Below, piece by piece: positions 38,589 through 50,852 of a stretch of 64,000 nucleotides of DNA (its first letter is position 1; every line of letters begins with the position of its first letter). The notes under the pieces were generated by a model. That model was not told the DNA's origin. It did not search any database and saw only the letters and a program-made list of their open reading frames with translations. Position numbers and translations under genes: made by a program. Source of the DNA: Thiopseudomonas sp. (GTDB taxonomy: Bacteria; Pseudomonadota; Gammaproteobacteria; Pseudomonadales; Pseudomonadaceae); assembly GCA_018384595.1 (NCBI GenBank), contig JAHAYO010000043.1, forward strand, positions 1 to 64,000, in the 5' to 3' direction.

Positions 38589-40388
38589 GTGAGTGATCTG
38601 AGTCATATCCGTAATTTTTCCATCATTGCCCATATTGACCATGGCAAGTCCACCTTGGCGGATCGGCTGATCCAGCTGTGCGGTGGCCTGAGCGATCGCG
38701 AAATGGAATCGCGGGTGCTGGACTCCATGGATCTCGAACGCGAACGCGGCATCACCATCAAGGCCCACAGCGTTACGCTGAACTACAAGGCCGCTGATGG
38801 TAAGACCTATCAGCTGAACTTTATTGACACACCCGGCCACGTTGACTTTACCTACGAAGTCAGCCGCTCGCTGGCCGCTTGTGAGGGCGCGTTGTTGGTG
38901 GTGGACGCCGGTCAAGGGGTTGAGGCGCAGTCGGTGGCCAACTGTTATACCGCCATTGAACAGGGCCTGGAAGTGATGCCGGTGCTCAACAAAATCGACC
39001 TGCCGCAGGCCGAGCCGGAGCGGGTGCAGGAAGAAATCGAAAACGTAATCGGTATTGATGCCACCGATGCTGTGCAGTGCAGCGCCAAGACCGGCTTGGG
39101 CGTACAGGATGTGGTCGAGCGTCTGATTGCTCAAATTCCGCCGCCCGAAGGTGAAATTGACGCGCCGCTGCAAGCATTGATTATCGACTCCTGGTTCGAT
39201 AACTATCTAGGTGTGGTATCGCTGGTGCGGGTCAAGCACGGCAAGGTTAAAAAGGGTGACAAAATTCTGGTTAAGTCCACTGGCAAGATTCATCAGGTGG
39301 ACAGCGTGGGTGTGTTTAACCCCAAGCACACGCAGACCGATCATCTCAAGGCCGGCGAAGTGGGCTTTGTGATTGCCGGTATTAAGGATATTCAGGGCGC
39401 GCCGGTGGGCGATACTCTGACCCTGTCCAACACGCCAGATGTTGATATGCTGCCCGGCTTTCAGCGCATCAAACCACAGGTGTATGCCGGTCTGTTTCCG
39501 GTCAGTTCTGATGATTTCGAAGATTTTCGTGACGCACTAGAAAAACTCACTCTCAACGATGCCGCGCTGCAATACGAGCCAGAAAGCTCCGAAGCGTTGG
39601 GCTTTGGCTTTCGCATTGGTTTCCTTGGCATGCTGCACATGGAGATCATCCAGGAACGCCTTGAGCGCGAGTACGACCTAGACCTGATTACCACAGCGCC
39701 CACGGTTGTGTTTGAAACCGAGCTGAAAAACGGCGAGGTAATTTATGTCGATAACCCCTCACGCATGCCCGATCCGTCGGTTATTCAGGAAATGCGCGAG
39801 CCAATTGTCAAGGCCACCATTCTGGTGCCGCAGGATCATCTGGGTAACGTCATAACCCTGTGCATTGAAAAGCGTGGCGTGCAGGTGGACATGAACTTCC
39901 TCGGCAGCCAGGTACAGGTCATTTACGAGCTGCCCATGAACGAGGTGGTGCTGGACTTCTTTGATCGTCTGAAGTCGGTCAGCCGTGGCTATGCCTCGCT
40001 GGAATACAGCTTTGACCGCTTTCAAGCCGCCAACTTGACGCGCCTTGATATCCTGATCAACGGCGACAAAGTGGATGCGCTGGCCCTGATCGTGCACCGT
40101 GACCAAGCCGCCAACAAGGGGCGGGTGCTGACCGAAAAAATGAAAGAGCTGATCCCGCGCCAGATGTACGACGTGGCCATTCAGGCGGCGATCGGCGGCC
40201 AGATTGTGGCGCGTACCAACGTGAAAGCGCTGCGAAAAAACGTACTGGCCAAGTGTTATGGCGGTGACGTCAGCCGTAAAAAGAAACTGCTGGAAAAACA
40301 AAAAGCCGGTAAAAAACGTATGAAACAGGTAGGCAACGTAGAAATTCCACAAGAAGCCTTCCTCGCCGTCTTGCGGGTGGATGACTGA
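38589..40388 (+). CDS. lepA: elongation factor 4 (LepA)
   Basis: [53 protein letters not shown]. Confidence 0.97.
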   Translation: MSDLSHIRNFSIIAHIDHGKSTLADRLIQLCGGLSDREMESRVLDSMDLERERGITIKAHSVTLNYKAADGKTYQLNFIDTPGHVDFTYEVSRSLAACEGALLVVDAGQGVEAQSVANCYTAIEQGLEVMPVLNKIDLPQAEPERVQEEIENVIGIDATDAVQCSAKTGLGVQDVVERLIAQIPPPEGEIDAPLQALIIDSWFDNYLGVVSLVRVKHGKVKKGDKILVKSTGKIHQVDSVGVFNPKHTQTDHLKAGEVGFVIAGIKDIQGAPVGDTLTLSNTPDVDMLPGFQRIKPQVYAGLFPVSSDDFEDFRDALEKLTLNDAALQYEPESSEALGFGFRIGFLGMLHMEIIQERLEREYDLDLITTAPTVVFETELKNGEVIYVDNPSRMPDPSVIQEMREPIVKATILVPQDHLGNVITLCIEKRGVQVDMNFLGSQVQVIYELPMNEVVLDFFDRLKSVSRGYASLEYSFDRFQAANLTRLDILINGDKVDALALIVHRDQAANKGRVLTEKMKELIPRQMYDVAIQAAIGGQIVARTNVKALRKNVLAKCYGGDVSRKKKLLEKQKAGKKRMKQVGNVEIPQEAFLAVLRVDD

Positions 40389-40390
40389 TC

Positions 40391-41242
40391 ATGAATCTGG
40401 ATTTTCCACTGCTTCTGGTCATTGCTGTTGCTGTGAGCGGCGCTCTGGCGCTGGCTGACCGGCTGTGGTTCGCCGCCCGTCGCCGCCAGGCTGTAGAGGC
40501 TTATACGCAGCAGGTGGCTACACCCGATGAAAGCACCCTGGCCAAACTGCAAAAAGAGCCGCTGGCCATCGAGTACGGCAAATCGCTGTTTCCGGTGTTG
40601 GCTATTGTTTTCGTGCTGCGTTCGTTTTTGTTTGAGCCGTTTCAGATTCCGTCTGGCTCAATGATTCCCACTTTGCAGGTGGGCGACTTTATTCTGGTCA
40701 ATAAATTTGCTTACGGTGTGCGTCTGCCGGTGGTGGATCTAAAAATCATTCCACTGGGCGACCCGCAGCCGGGCGATGTCATGGTGTTCAAGTATCCAGA
40801 AGATCCGCGCATCAACTACATCAAGCGCGTGATTGGCGTGCCGGGCGACATCATTACTTACAGTTTTGATAAGCGTATTTATATCAACGGTGAGCCGGTG
40901 CCCGAGCGCTGGCTGAAGGATGAAGTTGGTGGGCTGGGACGTTCCTCGCTGTTTGCCGAGCAGCTGGGTGAGCACAGCTATCAGATCCGCAAAGAAAACA
41001 ACCGCCGACTGGAGCCAACCCGTGAATGGATTGTCCCCGAAGGCCACTATTTTATGCTGGGCGATAACCGCGATAACTCCAAAGACAGCCGTTACTGGAA
41101 TGATCCGCATATTGAGCGCGAATTTATGGGGATGGTTCCCGACTCGTACATCGTTGGCAAAGCCAATATGATTTGGCTAAGCTGGCCGTCGCCCAAGTCA
41201 GGGCATCTGCCCAACTTTTCACGCGCCGGCTTCATTGACTGA
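40391..41242 (+). CDS. lepB: signal peptidase I
   Basis: FVLRSFLFEPFQIPSGSMIPTLQVGDFILVNKFAYGVRLPV; GDNRDNSKDSRYW. Confidence 0.96.
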   Translation: MNLDFPLLLVIAVAVSGALALADRLWFAARRRQAVEAYTQQVATPDESTLAKLQKEPLAIEYGKSLFPVLAIVFVLRSFLFEPFQIPSGSMIPTLQVGDFILVNKFAYGVRLPVVDLKIIPLGDPQPGDVMVFKYPEDPRINYIKRVIGVPGDIITYSFDKRIYINGEPVPERWLKDEVGGLGRSSLFAEQLGEHSYQIRKENNRRLEPTREWIVPEGHYFMLGDNRDNSKDSRYWNDPHIEREFMGMVPDSYIVGKANMIWLSWPSPKSGHLPNFSRAGFID

Positions 41243-41287
41243 CCGGCCTGCTATTTGACTCCAACAACTGTTTGCAGAGGGAAATAC

Positions 41288-41668
41288 ATGAAAAACATTG
41301 CAAAACAACAGGGCATCTCCGTAATGGGCGCGCTGTTTGGCCTGGTGCTGGTCGGCTTTTTTGCCAGTATTGGCTTTAAGGTGCTGCCGCATTACATGGA
41401 CAATAAAGCACTGGTTAAAATGATCAATGCCGTTGACCGTGACTCAGGCGGCGTGCAGATTCGCAGCGTTGGCGAGTTTTATACTCACCTGAACAAGAAT
41501 ATGAGTGTTAATAATATTCGCGATCTTAACGCCGCTGACATCGTGGAAATTCGCTCCGAAGGCCCAGACTTCTATGTGGATATGAAGTACGAAGTGCGCG
41601 AGCCGATTCTCAAAAACATCGACCTAGTGGTTAAATTTGAACAAAAATTCCGCGTGCGTAACCAGTGA
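41288..41668 (+). CDS. DUF4845 domain-containing protein
   Basis: [42 protein letters not shown]; between lepB and rnc. Confidence 0.85.
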   Translation: MKNIAKQQGISVMGALFGLVLVGFFASIGFKVLPHYMDNKALVKMINAVDRDSGGVQIRSVGEFYTHLNKNMSVNNIRDLNAADIVEIRSEGPDFYVDMKYEVREPILKNIDLVVKFEQKFRVRNQ

Positions 41669-42360
41669 GTAATCCTCTAGCAAGCCTACAGCGCAAGCTG
41701 GGCTATCAGTTCAAAGACAGCACCCTGCTGACGCTGGCGTTGACCCATCGTAGCTATTCCGGCCGTAACAACGAGCGCCTAGAGTTTCTGGGCGATGCTG
41801 TACTCAATTTTGTCGCCGGCGAAGCGCTGTACCATCATTTTGACCAAGCGCGCGAAGGGCAATTATCACGCCTGCGCGCACGGTTGGTTAAGGGTGAAAC
41901 CTTAGCTGTGCTGGCCCGCGCTATGGACCTTGGCGAGTATTTGCGTTTGGGTTCCGGCGAGCTAAAAAGTGGTGGTTTTCGGCGGGAGTCCATTTTGGCT
42001 GATGCCACCGAAGCCATCATCGGCGCCATCTATCTGGACGCCGGCATGGATGTGGCGCGCGCGCGGGTGCTGGCTTGGCTGGAGCAAGAATTTGCCAGTC
42101 TGACGCTGGTGGATACCAACAAAGACTCGAAAACCCGTCTGCAAGAATTTTTACAGTCGCGTGGTTGTGAGTTGCCGCACTATGAGGTGGTGGATATTCA
42201 GGGCGAGCCACACTGTCGCACCTTCCACGTTGAATGCGAAGTCAAATTGTTAGAGCAGAAAACACGAGGGCAGGGTGGCAGTCGCCGCATTGCCGAACAG
42301 GTTGCCGCTGCCGCCGCACTGATGGCGCTGGGCATTGAAAACGGTAATTCCCATGACTGA
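41665..42360 (+). CDS. rnc: ribonuclease III
   Basis: [22 protein letters not shown]-terminal dsRBD. Confidence 0.96.
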   Translation: MSNPLASLQRKLGYQFKDSTLLTLALTHRSYSGRNNERLEFLGDAVLNFVAGEALYHHFDQAREGQLSRLRARLVKGETLAVLARAMDLGEYLRLGSGELKSGGFRRESILADATEAIIGAIYLDAGMDVARARVLAWLEQEFASLTLVDTNKDSKTRLQEFLQSRGCELPHYEVVDIQGEPHCRTFHVECEVKLLEQKTRGQGGSRRIAEQVAAAAALMALGIENGNSHD

Positions 42361-43252
42361 ACCTCAGACCAGCCGCTGCGGCCACGTAGCCGTGGTTGGC
42401 CGGCCCAATGTCGGCAAATCGACGCTGATCAACCATATTCTCGGCCAGAAGCTGGCGATTACTTCGCGTAAGCCACAAACCACCCGTCACAACATGCTCG
42501 GCATCAAGACCGAAGGCGCGGTGCAGGCCATCTACATTGACACCCCCGGCCTGCATACCGGCGGTCAGACGGCACTCAACCGCTATATGAACCGTAGCGC
42601 CATTACTGCCCTGCGCGACATTGATGTCTGCGTATTTGTGGTGGACCGCATGCGCTGGACCGAAGAAGATGAAATGGTCTGGGAGCGGGTTAAGGATTTA
42701 CGCTGCCCGCTGATTGTTGCGGTCAACAAGTCCGACCGTCTAGAAGACAAAACCGACATGCTGGAACATCTGCAATGGCTGCATGAAAAGCTGCCACACG
42801 CAGAAATCGTGCCTATCTCGGCCTTGCACCAGCACAATCTGGAGCGTTTGGAACAGCTGATTGGCGAGCGCCTGCCAGAAAACGAACATTTTTATCCCGA
42901 AGATCAGATTACCGACCGCTCCAGCCGCTTTCTTGCCGCTGAGTTGGTGCGTGAAAAAATCATGCGCCAACTGGGTGCCGAGCTGCCGTACCAGATGACG
43001 GTAGAAATCGAAGAATTTAAATATCAGGGGCGCATCCTGCATATTCATGCGCTAATTTTGGTTGAGCGTGACGGGCAGAAAAAAATCCTGATTGGCGACA
43101 AGGGCGACCGCATCAAACTAATCGGCCAGGAAGCCCGCAAAGACATGGAAACCCTGTTCGACACCAAAATAATGCTCAACCTCTGGGTCAAGGTCAAAAA
43201 GGGTTGGTCGGATGATGAACGAGCCCTGCGCTCGCTCGGTTACCAGGACTAA
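42353..43252 (+). CDS. era: GTPase Era
   Basis: [43 protein letters not shown] 42353 overlaps rnc stop. Confidence 0.97.
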   Translation: MTEPQTSRCGHVAVVGRPNVGKSTLINHILGQKLAITSRKPQTTRHNMLGIKTEGAVQAIYIDTPGLHTGGQTALNRYMNRSAITALRDIDVCVFVVDRMRWTEEDEMVWERVKDLRCPLIVAVNKSDRLEDKTDMLEHLQWLHEKLPHAEIVPISALHQHNLERLEQLIGERLPENEHFYPEDQITDRSSRFLAAELVREKIMRQLGAELPYQMTVEIEEFKYQGRILHIHALILVERDGQKKILIGDKGDRIKLIGQEARKDMETLFDTKIMLNLWVKVKKGWSDDERALRSLGYQD

Positions 43253-43267
43253 CGCTACAGGTCCAGC

Positions 43268-43960
43268 ATGCAGCCGGATAGCGCTTTTGTCCTGCATGTG
43301 CGCCCCTACAAGGAAACCAGCGCGCTGCTGGACCTTTTCAGCCGTGAGCAGGGGCGTATCCGTGCCGTGTTGCGTGGTTACCGCAGCAAAAAAGGCAGTG
43401 TGGCCCGTCCTTTTAACCGGCTTGAGGTCGAGTTTGCCGGCCGTGGCGAGCTGAAAAGCCTGGCGAGGCTGGAGCCCTCTGGCGGCTTTTTACTGCTGGA
43501 AGGCCAGCGATTGATGTGTGCCCTCTACCTCAATGAGCTGTCCATGCGTCTGCTGCCACAGGCTGACCCCTTGCCGCTAGTGTTTGAGCACTATGAACTG
43601 ACGCTGCAGGCACTGGCTGCCGGGCAGGCGGTGGAACCGTTGCTGCGTAGTTATGAATGGCGATTGTTGGAGCAGCTGGGTTACGCTTTTGCGCTGGAGC
43701 ACGATTGTCAGGGGCAGGCGCTGGACCCCGCGCGCTGGTATCAGTTGCAACCTGAGCTGGGGCTAGTCGCCGGTGACCGTTTTCAGCCCGGTGCTTTTCT
43801 GGGTGCTGATTTGCAAGCGCTGGCCGAGGTGCAGTGGCATCAACCTAATGTTTTGCTGGCTGCCAAGCGCCTGATGCGCCAAGCGCTGGCCCCCCATCTG
43901 GGCAGCCGCCCGCTAATGAGCCGCGGACTTTTTCTGCGGCACAAGGAGACTTCTGCATGA
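43268..43960 (+). CDS. recO: DNA repair protein RecO
   Basis: [38 protein letters not shown]. Confidence 0.93.
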   Translation: MQPDSAFVLHVRPYKETSALLDLFSREQGRIRAVLRGYRSKKGSVARPFNRLEVEFAGRGELKSLARLEPSGGFLLLEGQRLMCALYLNELSMRLLPQADPLPLVFEHYELTLQALAAGQAVEPLLRSYEWRLLEQLGYAFALEHDCQGQALDPARWYQLQPELGLVAGDRFQPGAFLGADLQALAEVQWHQPNVLLAAKRLMRQALAPHLGSRPLMSRGLFLRHKETSA

Positions 43961-44697
43961 ACCTGAAACAACGCATCCTGCTGGGCGTCAACATCGACCA
44001 CATCGCCACCCTGCGTCAGGCCCGTGGTGGCCATGAGCCTGAGCCGGTCAAGGCTGCGCTGCTGTGCGAGCAGGCCGGTGCTGACGGCATCACCATCCAT
44101 CTGCGCGAAGACCGTCGCCATATACAAGACCGTGATGTCGAGCTGCTGCGCCAGTTGATGCGCACACCGATGAACTTTGAAATGGGTGTCACGGACGAGA
44201 TGCTGGCCATTGCCGAGCGCATCCGTCCGCAACATGTTTGCTTGGTGCCGGAAACCCGTGAAGAGCTAACCACCGAAGGCGGGCTGGATGTGGCCGGCCA
44301 AGAAGGCCGTATTACCGCTGCGGTGGAGCGTCTGCAAAAAGTGGGGATTCAGGTGTCTATTTTTCTGGATGCCGACGAACAGCAAATCCAGGCCGCCAAG
44401 CGGGTGGGTGCCACCACCATTGAATTGCATACCGGCCATTATGCCGCTGCTGAAAACGCTCAACAGCAAGCCATTGAATTAGAAAAAATTCGCAAGGCTG
44501 CCGCTTTGGCTCACAAAACAGGTTTGATCGTCAACGCCGGTCATGGCCTGAATTACCAGAACGTGGAAGCCATCGCCGCCATTCCAGGCATCAACGAACT
44601 GAATATCGGCCACGCCATTATCGCCCATGCGTTGTTTGTTGGCCTAGAAAACGCCGTGGCTGAAATGAAGGCGCTCATGCTGGGTGCGGCTGGCTAG
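43957..44697 (+). CDS. pdxJ: pyridoxine 5'-phosphate synthase
   Basis: [53 protein letters not shown]. Confidence 0.97.
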   Translation: MNLKQRILLGVNIDHIATLRQARGGHEPEPVKAALLCEQAGADGITIHLREDRRHIQDRDVELLRQLMRTPMNFEMGVTDEMLAIAERIRPQHVCLVPETREELTTEGGLDVAGQEGRITAAVERLQKVGIQVSIFLDADEQQIQAAKRVGATTIELHTGHYAAAENAQQQAIELEKIRKAAALAHKTGLIVNAGHGLNYQNVEAIAAIPGINELNIGHAIIAHALFVGLENAVAEMKALMLGAAG

Positions 44698-44712
44698 GCA
44701 GGAGGGCAAGGC

Positions 44713-45792
44713 ATGCGCGAGCAGCTGCTGGCGACAGAACGGATCATACCGCTTGAGTGGAAACAGGGCGTGCTGCGCCTGTTGGATCAGCGCCTGTTGC
44801 CACTGCAGCAACGCTGGCTGGAGTGCCGTGATGCAGCGCAAACCGCTGCCGCCATCCGTGACATGGTGGTGCGCGGCGCACCGGCCATCGGCATTGCCGC
44901 GGCTTATGGTGTGGTGCTGGCTGCCCGGCAACATGGCAGCAAAAGCCTGGCCAGCTGGCGCGACTTGCTGGCCGGTGACATGCAGTTGCTGGCGGCGTCA
45001 CGACCAACGGCGGTCAATCTGTTTTGGGCGCTTGAGCGCATGCAGCAAGTGCTGGACAACAGCAGTGGCGATACCTGCCCTTTGTCAGAGTTGGAGGCAA
45101 CCGCGCAGGCGATCCACCAGGCCGACCGTGAAGCCAATCTGGCTATGGCGCAGTTGGGGATGGAAATCATCCGCCGTCACTGTGATGCGCCGCAGCACCT
45201 GCTGACCCACTGTAATGCCGGCGCGCTGGCCACGGGCGGCTTTGGCACTGCGCTGGGAGTGATCCGCGCTGCTCATCTGGCCGGGCTGGTGGCCCATGTC
45301 CACGCCGATGAAACCCGACCCTGGCTGCAAGGCTCGCGGCTGACGGCCTGGGAGCTGGCCTGCGACGGTGTGCCGGTGTCGGTCAATGCCGATTCGGCGG
45401 CTGCGCACCTGATGCGTGAAGGGGACATTACCTGGGTGATTGTCGGTGCCGATCGCATTACCGCCAACGGAGATGTGGCCAACAAGATCGGCACCTACCA
45501 GCTGGCGGTGCTGGCACGCTTTCACGATGTGCGTCTGATGGTCGTGGCGCCCAGCTCCACCATTGACATGCAGCTGGCCAGCGGCGCGGACATTCCCATT
45601 GAGCAACGCAGCGCTGACGAGCTATTGCAGGTCGGCGGTCAGCCAGTGACCACGCAGCTGCCGGCATTTAACCCAGTGTTTGACGTAACACCCGCCAGCC
45701 TGGTGGACGTAATCGTGACCGAGCTGGGTGTGGTCGAGCAGCCCGATGCCGCCAAAATGCGTCAGCTGATGCAGACGGGAGTATTGCATTAA
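44713..45792 (+). CDS. mtnA: S-methyl-5-thioribose-1-phosphate isomerase
   Basis: [76 protein letters not shown]. Confidence 0.95.
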   Translation: MREQLLATERIIPLEWKQGVLRLLDQRLLPLQQRWLECRDAAQTAAAIRDMVVRGAPAIGIAAAYGVVLAARQHGSKSLASWRDLLAGDMQLLAASRPTAVNLFWALERMQQVLDNSSGDTCPLSELEATAQAIHQADREANLAMAQLGMEIIRRHCDAPQHLLTHCNAGALATGGFGTALGVIRAAHLAGLVAHVHADETRPWLQGSRLTAWELACDGVPVSVNADSAAAHLMREGDITWVIVGADRITANGDVANKIGTYQLAVLARFHDVRLMVVAPSSTIDMQLASGADIPIEQRSADELLQVGGQPVTTQLPAFNPVFDVTPASLVDVIVTELGVVEQPDAAKMRQLMQTGVLH

Positions 45793-45793
45793 G

Positions 45794-45827
45794 CAAAATC
45801 CCGTCTGCTCAGGCAGGGGCTTTTGTG
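45794..45827 (+). terminator. probable terminator after mtnA
   Basis: CAAAATCCCGTCTGCTCAGGCAGGGGCTTTTG hairpin. Confidence 0.5.
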
Positions 45828-45903
45828 CTATACTCCGGCGATTCTGGAAAGGGCCAAACCGGCCTTTTTCTAGCCCCTTGTCTGATTAAGGAACACCGCT
45901 TCC

Positions 45904-48651
45904 ATGGGTGAACTCGCCAAAGAAATCCTGCCGATCAGCATCGAAGACGAAATGCGCCAGTCCTACCTTGATTACGCCATGAGTGTAATTGTGGGACGTG
46001 CACTGCCCGATGCCCGAGACGGTCTGAAACCAGTCCACCGCCGCGTGCTCTTTGCCATGAAAGAGCTGGGCAACGACTGGAACCAGCCCTACAAAAAATC
46101 CGCTCGCGTGGTCGGTGACCTCATCGGTAAATATAACCCGCATGGTGACATCGCCGTATACGACACCATTGTGCGTATGGCGCAGCCGTTTTCGCTGCGT
46201 TACATGCTGGTGGATGGGCAGGGTAACTTTGGTTCGGTGGATGGCGATAACGCCGCCGCCATGCGATACACCGAAGTGCGCATGGCCAAACTGGCGCACG
46301 AGCTGCTGGCGGACCTAGAAAAAGAAACCGTGGATTGGGTGCCCAACTATGACGGCACCGAGCAGATTCCCGAAGTACTGCCAAGCAAGGTGCCCAACCT
46401 GCTGATCAACGGTTCTTCCGGTATTGCCGTGGGCATGGCGACCAACATTCCGCCGCACAATCTGAATGAAGTCATCGATGGCTGCCTAGCGCTGATTGCC
46501 AATCCGCAGCTGTCGGTCGATGAGCTGATGCAGTTCATTCCCGGCCCAGATTTCCCCACCCACGGCATCATCAATGGCCGTGCCGGCATTATCGAGGCCT
46601 ATCGCACGGGCCGTGGTCGCGTGCACATCCGCGCCCGTGCTGAAATCGAGAATATCGATAAGGCCGGCGGACGTGAGCAGATCGTTGTCACCGAAATCCC
46701 TTACCAGGTCAACAAGGCTAAGCTGATCGAAAAAATCGCCGAGCTGGTCAAGGAAAAGAAAATCGAGGGCATCAGTGAGCTGCGTGACGAGTCCGACAAG
46801 GACGGCATGCGCATTGTAATTGAGCTGCGCCGTGGCGAAGTGGCTGAGGTTGTATTGAATAACCTCTATGCCCAAACGCAGATGCAAACCGTGTTTGGCA
46901 TTAACAACGTGGCGCTGGTGGATGGCCAGCCGCGTCTGCTCAACCTCAAGGACATGCTTGAGGTGTTTGTGCGTCACCGCCGTGAAGTGGTCACCCGCCG
47001 TACCGTGTACGAGCTACGCAAGGCGCGTGAGCGTGGTCATATTTTGGAAGGCCAGGCAGTTGCGCTGTCCAACATTGACCCAGTGATTGAGCTGATTAAA
47101 AACTCGCCAACCCCAGCCGAGGCGAAAGAGCGTCTGATTACCACTGCATGGGAATCCAGCGCTGTGGCGGCGATGGTTGAGCGTGCCGGTGCCGAGTCCT
47201 GTCGTCCTGAAGGGCTGGACGAACAGTACGGCATGCGCGAGGGTAAATATTATCTGTCGCCAGAACAGGCCCAAGCCATTCTTGAGCTGCGTCTGCACCG
47301 TCTGACCGGCCTTGAACATGAGAAGTTGCTGGCCGAATATCAGGAAATCCTGCAGCTGATTGGCGAGCTGCTGATTATTTTGGGCAGCGAAGAGCGTTTG
47401 CTGGAAGTGATCTGTGAAGAGCTGCAACAGGTCAAGGCCGATTTTGGCGACGTCCGTCGTACTGAAATCGTTGCCTCTCAGGTAGACCTGACCATTGCCG
47501 ACCTGATTCCCGAAGAAGAGCGCGTGGTAACCATTTCCCATGGCGGCTACGCCAAGAGCCAGCCGCTGGAAACCTACCAGGCACAGCGCCGTGGCGGTCG
47601 CGGTCGCTCGGCCACCGGCGTCAAAGATGAAGACTATGTCGAGCATTTGTTGGTAGCCAACAGCCATGCCACGCTGTTGTTGTTCTCTAGCAAGGGCAAG
47701 GTGTACTGGCTGCGCACCTTCGAGATTCCCGAGGCGTCGCGTGCTTCCCGTGGCCGGCCGATGGTCAATCTGCTGCCGCTGGAAGAAGGTGAACGCATCA
47801 CCGCCATGCTGCAAATCGACCTAGACGCCTTGAAAGCCCAAGCTGATGCCGAGGGTTTGAATGACGAGGATATGCCGGAACTGGCGGATGCAGTGGAAGA
47901 GGTGGAGAGCGACGAAGCCGATGACGGTATGGAGTACGACGAGGCGGACGGTGCCTACATCTTTATGGCCACCGCTAAGGGTACGGTGAAGAAAACCCCG
48001 TTGATCCAGTTTAGCCGCCCGCGCACCTCCGGCCTGATTGCCCTGCGTTTGGAAGAGGGCGACACCCTGATTGCCGCTGCCATCACCGATGGCTCCAAAC
48101 ACGTGATGCTGTTTTCCGATGGCGGCAAGGTTATTCGCTTCAAGGAAAGCAAGGTACGCCAGATGGGTCGTACCGCGCGCGGCGTGCGTGGTATGCGCCT
48201 GCCCGTCGAGCAGCAATTGATCTCCATGCTAATTCCTGAGAGCGATGCCTACATTCTTACGGCCTCTGAAAACGGCTATGGCAAGCGTACGGCGCTGGAC
48301 GAATTCCCGCTGCGTGGGCGTGGTGGTCAGGGCGTGATTGCCCAAGTACAGAACGAGCGTAACGGCAAGCTGGTGGGTGCGGTTCAGGTACAGGACGGCG
48401 AAGAAATCATGCTCATCACCGACCAAGGCACACTGGTGCGCACCCGCGTTGATGAAGTCTCCAGCCAGTCGCGCAATACCCAGGGGGTGACCCTGATCCG
48501 CCTGACCAAGGGTGAAAAGCTGGTGGGTCTGGAGCGGGTGCAGGAGCCTTCCGGTGGGGACGATGACGACTTTGACGCCGAGGCTGAAGCCAGCGGTGAC
48601 CACGACAGCAGTAACGACAACAGCACAGATGCAACCGAAAATCAGGAATAA
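45904..48651 (+). CDS. gyrA: DNA gyrase subunit A (Ile83)
   Basis: [77 protein letters not shown]. Confidence 0.98.
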   Translation: MGELAKEILPISIEDEMRQSYLDYAMSVIVGRALPDARDGLKPVHRRVLFAMKELGNDWNQPYKKSARVVGDLIGKYNPHGDIAVYDTIVRMAQPFSLRYMLVDGQGNFGSVDGDNAAAMRYTEVRMAKLAHELLADLEKETVDWVPNYDGTEQIPEVLPSKVPNLLINGSSGIAVGMATNIPPHNLNEVIDGCLALIANPQLSVDELMQFIPGPDFPTHGIINGRAGIIEAYRTGRGRVHIRARAEIENIDKAGGREQIVVTEIPYQVNKAKLIEKIAELVKEKKIEGISELRDESDKDGMRIVIELRRGEVAEVVLNNLYAQTQMQTVFGINNVALVDGQPRLLNLKDMLEVFVRHRREVVTRRTVYELRKARERGHILEGQAVALSNIDPVIELIKNSPTPAEAKERLITTAWESSAVAAMVERAGAESCRPEGLDEQYGMREGKYYLSPEQAQAILELRLHRLTGLEHEKLLAEYQEILQLIGELLIILGSEERLLEVICEELQQVKADFGDVRRTEIVASQVDLTIADLIPEEERVVTISHGGYAKSQPLETYQAQRRGGRGRSATGVKDEDYVEHLLVANSHATLLLFSSKGKVYWLRTFEIPEASRASRGRPMVNLLPLEEGERITAMLQIDLDALKAQADAEGLNDEDMPELADAVEEVESDEADDGMEYDEADGAYIFMATAKGTVKKTPLIQFSRPRTSGLIALRLEEGDTLIAAAITDGSKHVMLFSDGGKVIRFKESKVRQMGRTARGVRGMRLPVEQQLISMLIPESDAYILTASENGYGKRTALDEFPLRGRGGQGVIAQVQNERNGKLVGAVQVQDGEEIMLITDQGTLVRTRVDEVSSQSRNTQGVTLIRLTKGEKLVGLERVQEPSGGDDDDFDAEAEASGDHDSSNDNSTDATENQE

Positions 48652-48657
48652 ACAGCC

Positions 48658-49743
48658 ATGACCACACGAGCCTACAATTTTTGTGCGGGACCGGCAGCGC
48701 TGCCGGAAGAAGTACTGAAACAAGCGCAAGCAGAACTGCTGGACTGGCAGGGGCGCGGCCTGTCGGTCATGGAAATGAGCCACCGCAGTAGCGATTATGT
48801 GGCCATTGCCGAAGCCGCCGAACAGGATTTGCGCGACCTGATGCAGATTCCCGCGCACTATAAAGTGATGTTTGTACAGGGCGGTGCCAGTCAGCAGTTT
48901 GCCCAGATTCCGCTCAATTTTCTGCCAGAAACTGGCGTGGCTGACTATGTAGATACCGGTATCTGGTCCAGAAAAGCCATTGAAGAAGCGCGCCGTTTCG
49001 GCAACATCAACATTGCTGCCAGCGCCAAAGCGCAGGATTACTTTGCCATTCCCGGCCAGAACGACTGGCAGTTGCGTCAAGATGCCGCTTACCTGCATTA
49101 CTGCACCAACGAAACCATTGGTGGCCTGCAATTTGACTGGGTTCCGCAAACCGGCTCCGTGCCGCTGATTGCCGATATGTCGTCCGATATTCTGTCGCGC
49201 CCAGTCGATGTCAGTCAGTTCGGCATGATTTATGCCGGCGCGCAGAAGAATATCGGCCCCAGCGGGCTGGTGGTGGTGATTGTGCGTGAAGACCTGCTGG
49301 GCCATGCCCGCAGCAGCTGTCCAACCATGCTGGATTACAAAACCGCCGCTGATAATGGCTCTATGTACAACACGCCGGCGTGTTTTTCTTGGTACCTGTC
49401 CGGCTTGGTGTTCAAGTGGCTGAAAGCCCAAGGCGGGCTAGAGGCCATGGCCAAAATCAACCACGAAAAACAGCGCCGTCTGTATGCATACATCGACAGC
49501 AGCGATCTGTACAACAACCCGGTCAGTCAGAGCGCGCGCTCGTGGATGAACGTGCCTTTCACCTTGGCGGATGCCGCGCTGGACAAAGCGTTTTTGGCCG
49601 GTGCCGAAGAGCGTCGCCTACTCAACCTAAAAGGTCACCGTTCAGTGGGCGGCATGCGTGCCTCCATCTACAACGCGGTGCCGCTTGCGGCCATCGACGC
49701 ACTGATTGATTACATGAAAACATTTGAAAAGGAACGCGGCTGA
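48658..49743 (+). CDS. serC: phosphoserine aminotransferase
   Basis: RAYNFCAGPAALPEEVLKQAQAELLDWQGRGLSVMEMSHRSSDY. Confidence 0.97.
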   Translation: MTTRAYNFCAGPAALPEEVLKQAQAELLDWQGRGLSVMEMSHRSSDYVAIAEAAEQDLRDLMQIPAHYKVMFVQGGASQQFAQIPLNFLPETGVADYVDTGIWSRKAIEEARRFGNINIAASAKAQDYFAIPGQNDWQLRQDAAYLHYCTNETIGGLQFDWVPQTGSVPLIADMSSDILSRPVDVSQFGMIYAGAQKNIGPSGLVVVIVREDLLGHARSSCPTMLDYKTAADNGSMYNTPACFSWYLSGLVFKWLKAQGGLEAMAKINHEKQRRLYAYIDSSDLYNNPVSQSARSWMNVPFTLADAALDKAFLAGAEERRLLNLKGHRSVGGMRASIYNAVPLAAIDALIDYMKTFEKERG

Positions 49744-50837
49744 TGAGCGAACAGGAACTGCAAGCACTGCGCATGCGCATTGACTCGTTGGACGGCAAAA
49801 TTCTAGAGCTGATCAGCGAGCGTGCTCGATGTGCGCAAGAAGTGGGCAGGGTCAAGCTGACTGGGCTTAAAGAAGGCGAGCAAGCGGTATTTTACCGCCC
49901 CGAGCGCGAAGCCCAAGTGCTCAAGCGCATCATGGAGCTAAACAAAGGGCCTTTGGGCGACGAAGATATGGCGCGACTGTTTCGCGAAATCATGTCTGCC
50001 TGTCTAGCGCTGGAGCAGCCTCTGCAGGTGGCTTATCTGGGGCCAGAGGGCACCTTTTCCCATGCCGCCGCGCTCAAGCACTTCGGTCATGCGGTCAAGG
50101 CCAAGCCGATGGCGGCGATTGACGAGATCTTCCGTGAAGTGGTGGCGGGTGCCGTTAGTTATGGCGTAGTGCCAGTGGAAAACTCTACCGAGGGTGCCAT
50201 CAATCACACGCTGGACAGCTTTCTGGAGCATGACATCGTCATCTGTGGCGAGGTCGAGCTGCGTATTCACCACCACCTGCTGGTGGGTGAAAACACCAAG
50301 ACGGATCGGATCACCCGCATCTATTCCCATGCCCAGTCACTGGCTCAGTGCCGCAAGTGGCTGGATGCCCATTTCCCTAATGTGGAGCGGGTAGCCGTGG
50401 CCAGTAACGCCGAAGCGGCACGCCGCGTAAAGGGCGAGTGGAACAGCGCTGCTATTGCCGGTGATATGGCCGCCCAGCTGTACGAACTGAGCATACACGC
50501 CGAAAAAATCGAAGACCGTCCCGACAACTCCACCCGTTTCCTGATCATCGGCGGTCGCGACGTACCGGCTTCTGGCGACGACAAAACCTCGGTGATTGTC
50601 TCGGTTAGCAACAAGCCGGGCGCCTTGCACGAGCTGCTGATCCCGTTCCATGAAAATGGCGTTGACCTGACCCGTATCGAAACGCGTCCGTCGCGCAGCG
50701 GCAAATGGTCGTATGTGTTCTTTATCGACTTTTTGGGCCACCAGAACGACCCGTTGGTTAAGGATGTACTGGAGAAAATTGTCAGTCAGTCCAGCGGTGT
50801 CAAGGTGCTGGGCTCCTATCCTAAAGCTGTTCTTTAA
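49743..50837 (+). CDS. pheA: bifunctional chorismate mutase/prephenate dehydratase
   Basis: N-terminal chorismate mutase (LRMRIDSLDGKILELISERARCAQEVG), VAYLGPEGTFSHAAALKHFG, ACT domain. Confidence 0.96.
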   Translation: MSEQELQALRMRIDSLDGKILELISERARCAQEVGRVKLTGLKEGEQAVFYRPEREAQVLKRIMELNKGPLGDEDMARLFREIMSACLALEQPLQVAYLGPEGTFSHAAALKHFGHAVKAKPMAAIDEIFREVVAGAVSYGVVPVENSTEGAINHTLDSFLEHDIVICGEVELRIHHHLLVGENTKTDRITRIYSHAQSLAQCRKWLDAHFPNVERVAVASNAEAARRVKGEWNSAAIAGDMAAQLYELSIHAEKIEDRPDNSTRFLIIGGRDVPASGDDKTSVIVSVSNKPGALHELLIPFHENGVDLTRIETRPSRSGKWSYVFFIDFLGHQNDPLVKDVLEKIVSQSSGVKVLGSYPKAVL

Positions 50838-50852
50838 GCGCGAGAAACTTGC

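Noticed and set aside
45846-45869. Hairpin AAAGGGCCAAACCGGCCTTTTT after the gyrA promoter TATACT as an attenuator
   Set aside because: Stem has a bulge and the T-tract beyond the stem is only two residues; too weak to call
48229-49431. 400-aa minus-strand ORF spanning gyrA end and serC
   Set aside because: Shadow ORF over two strongly supported genes
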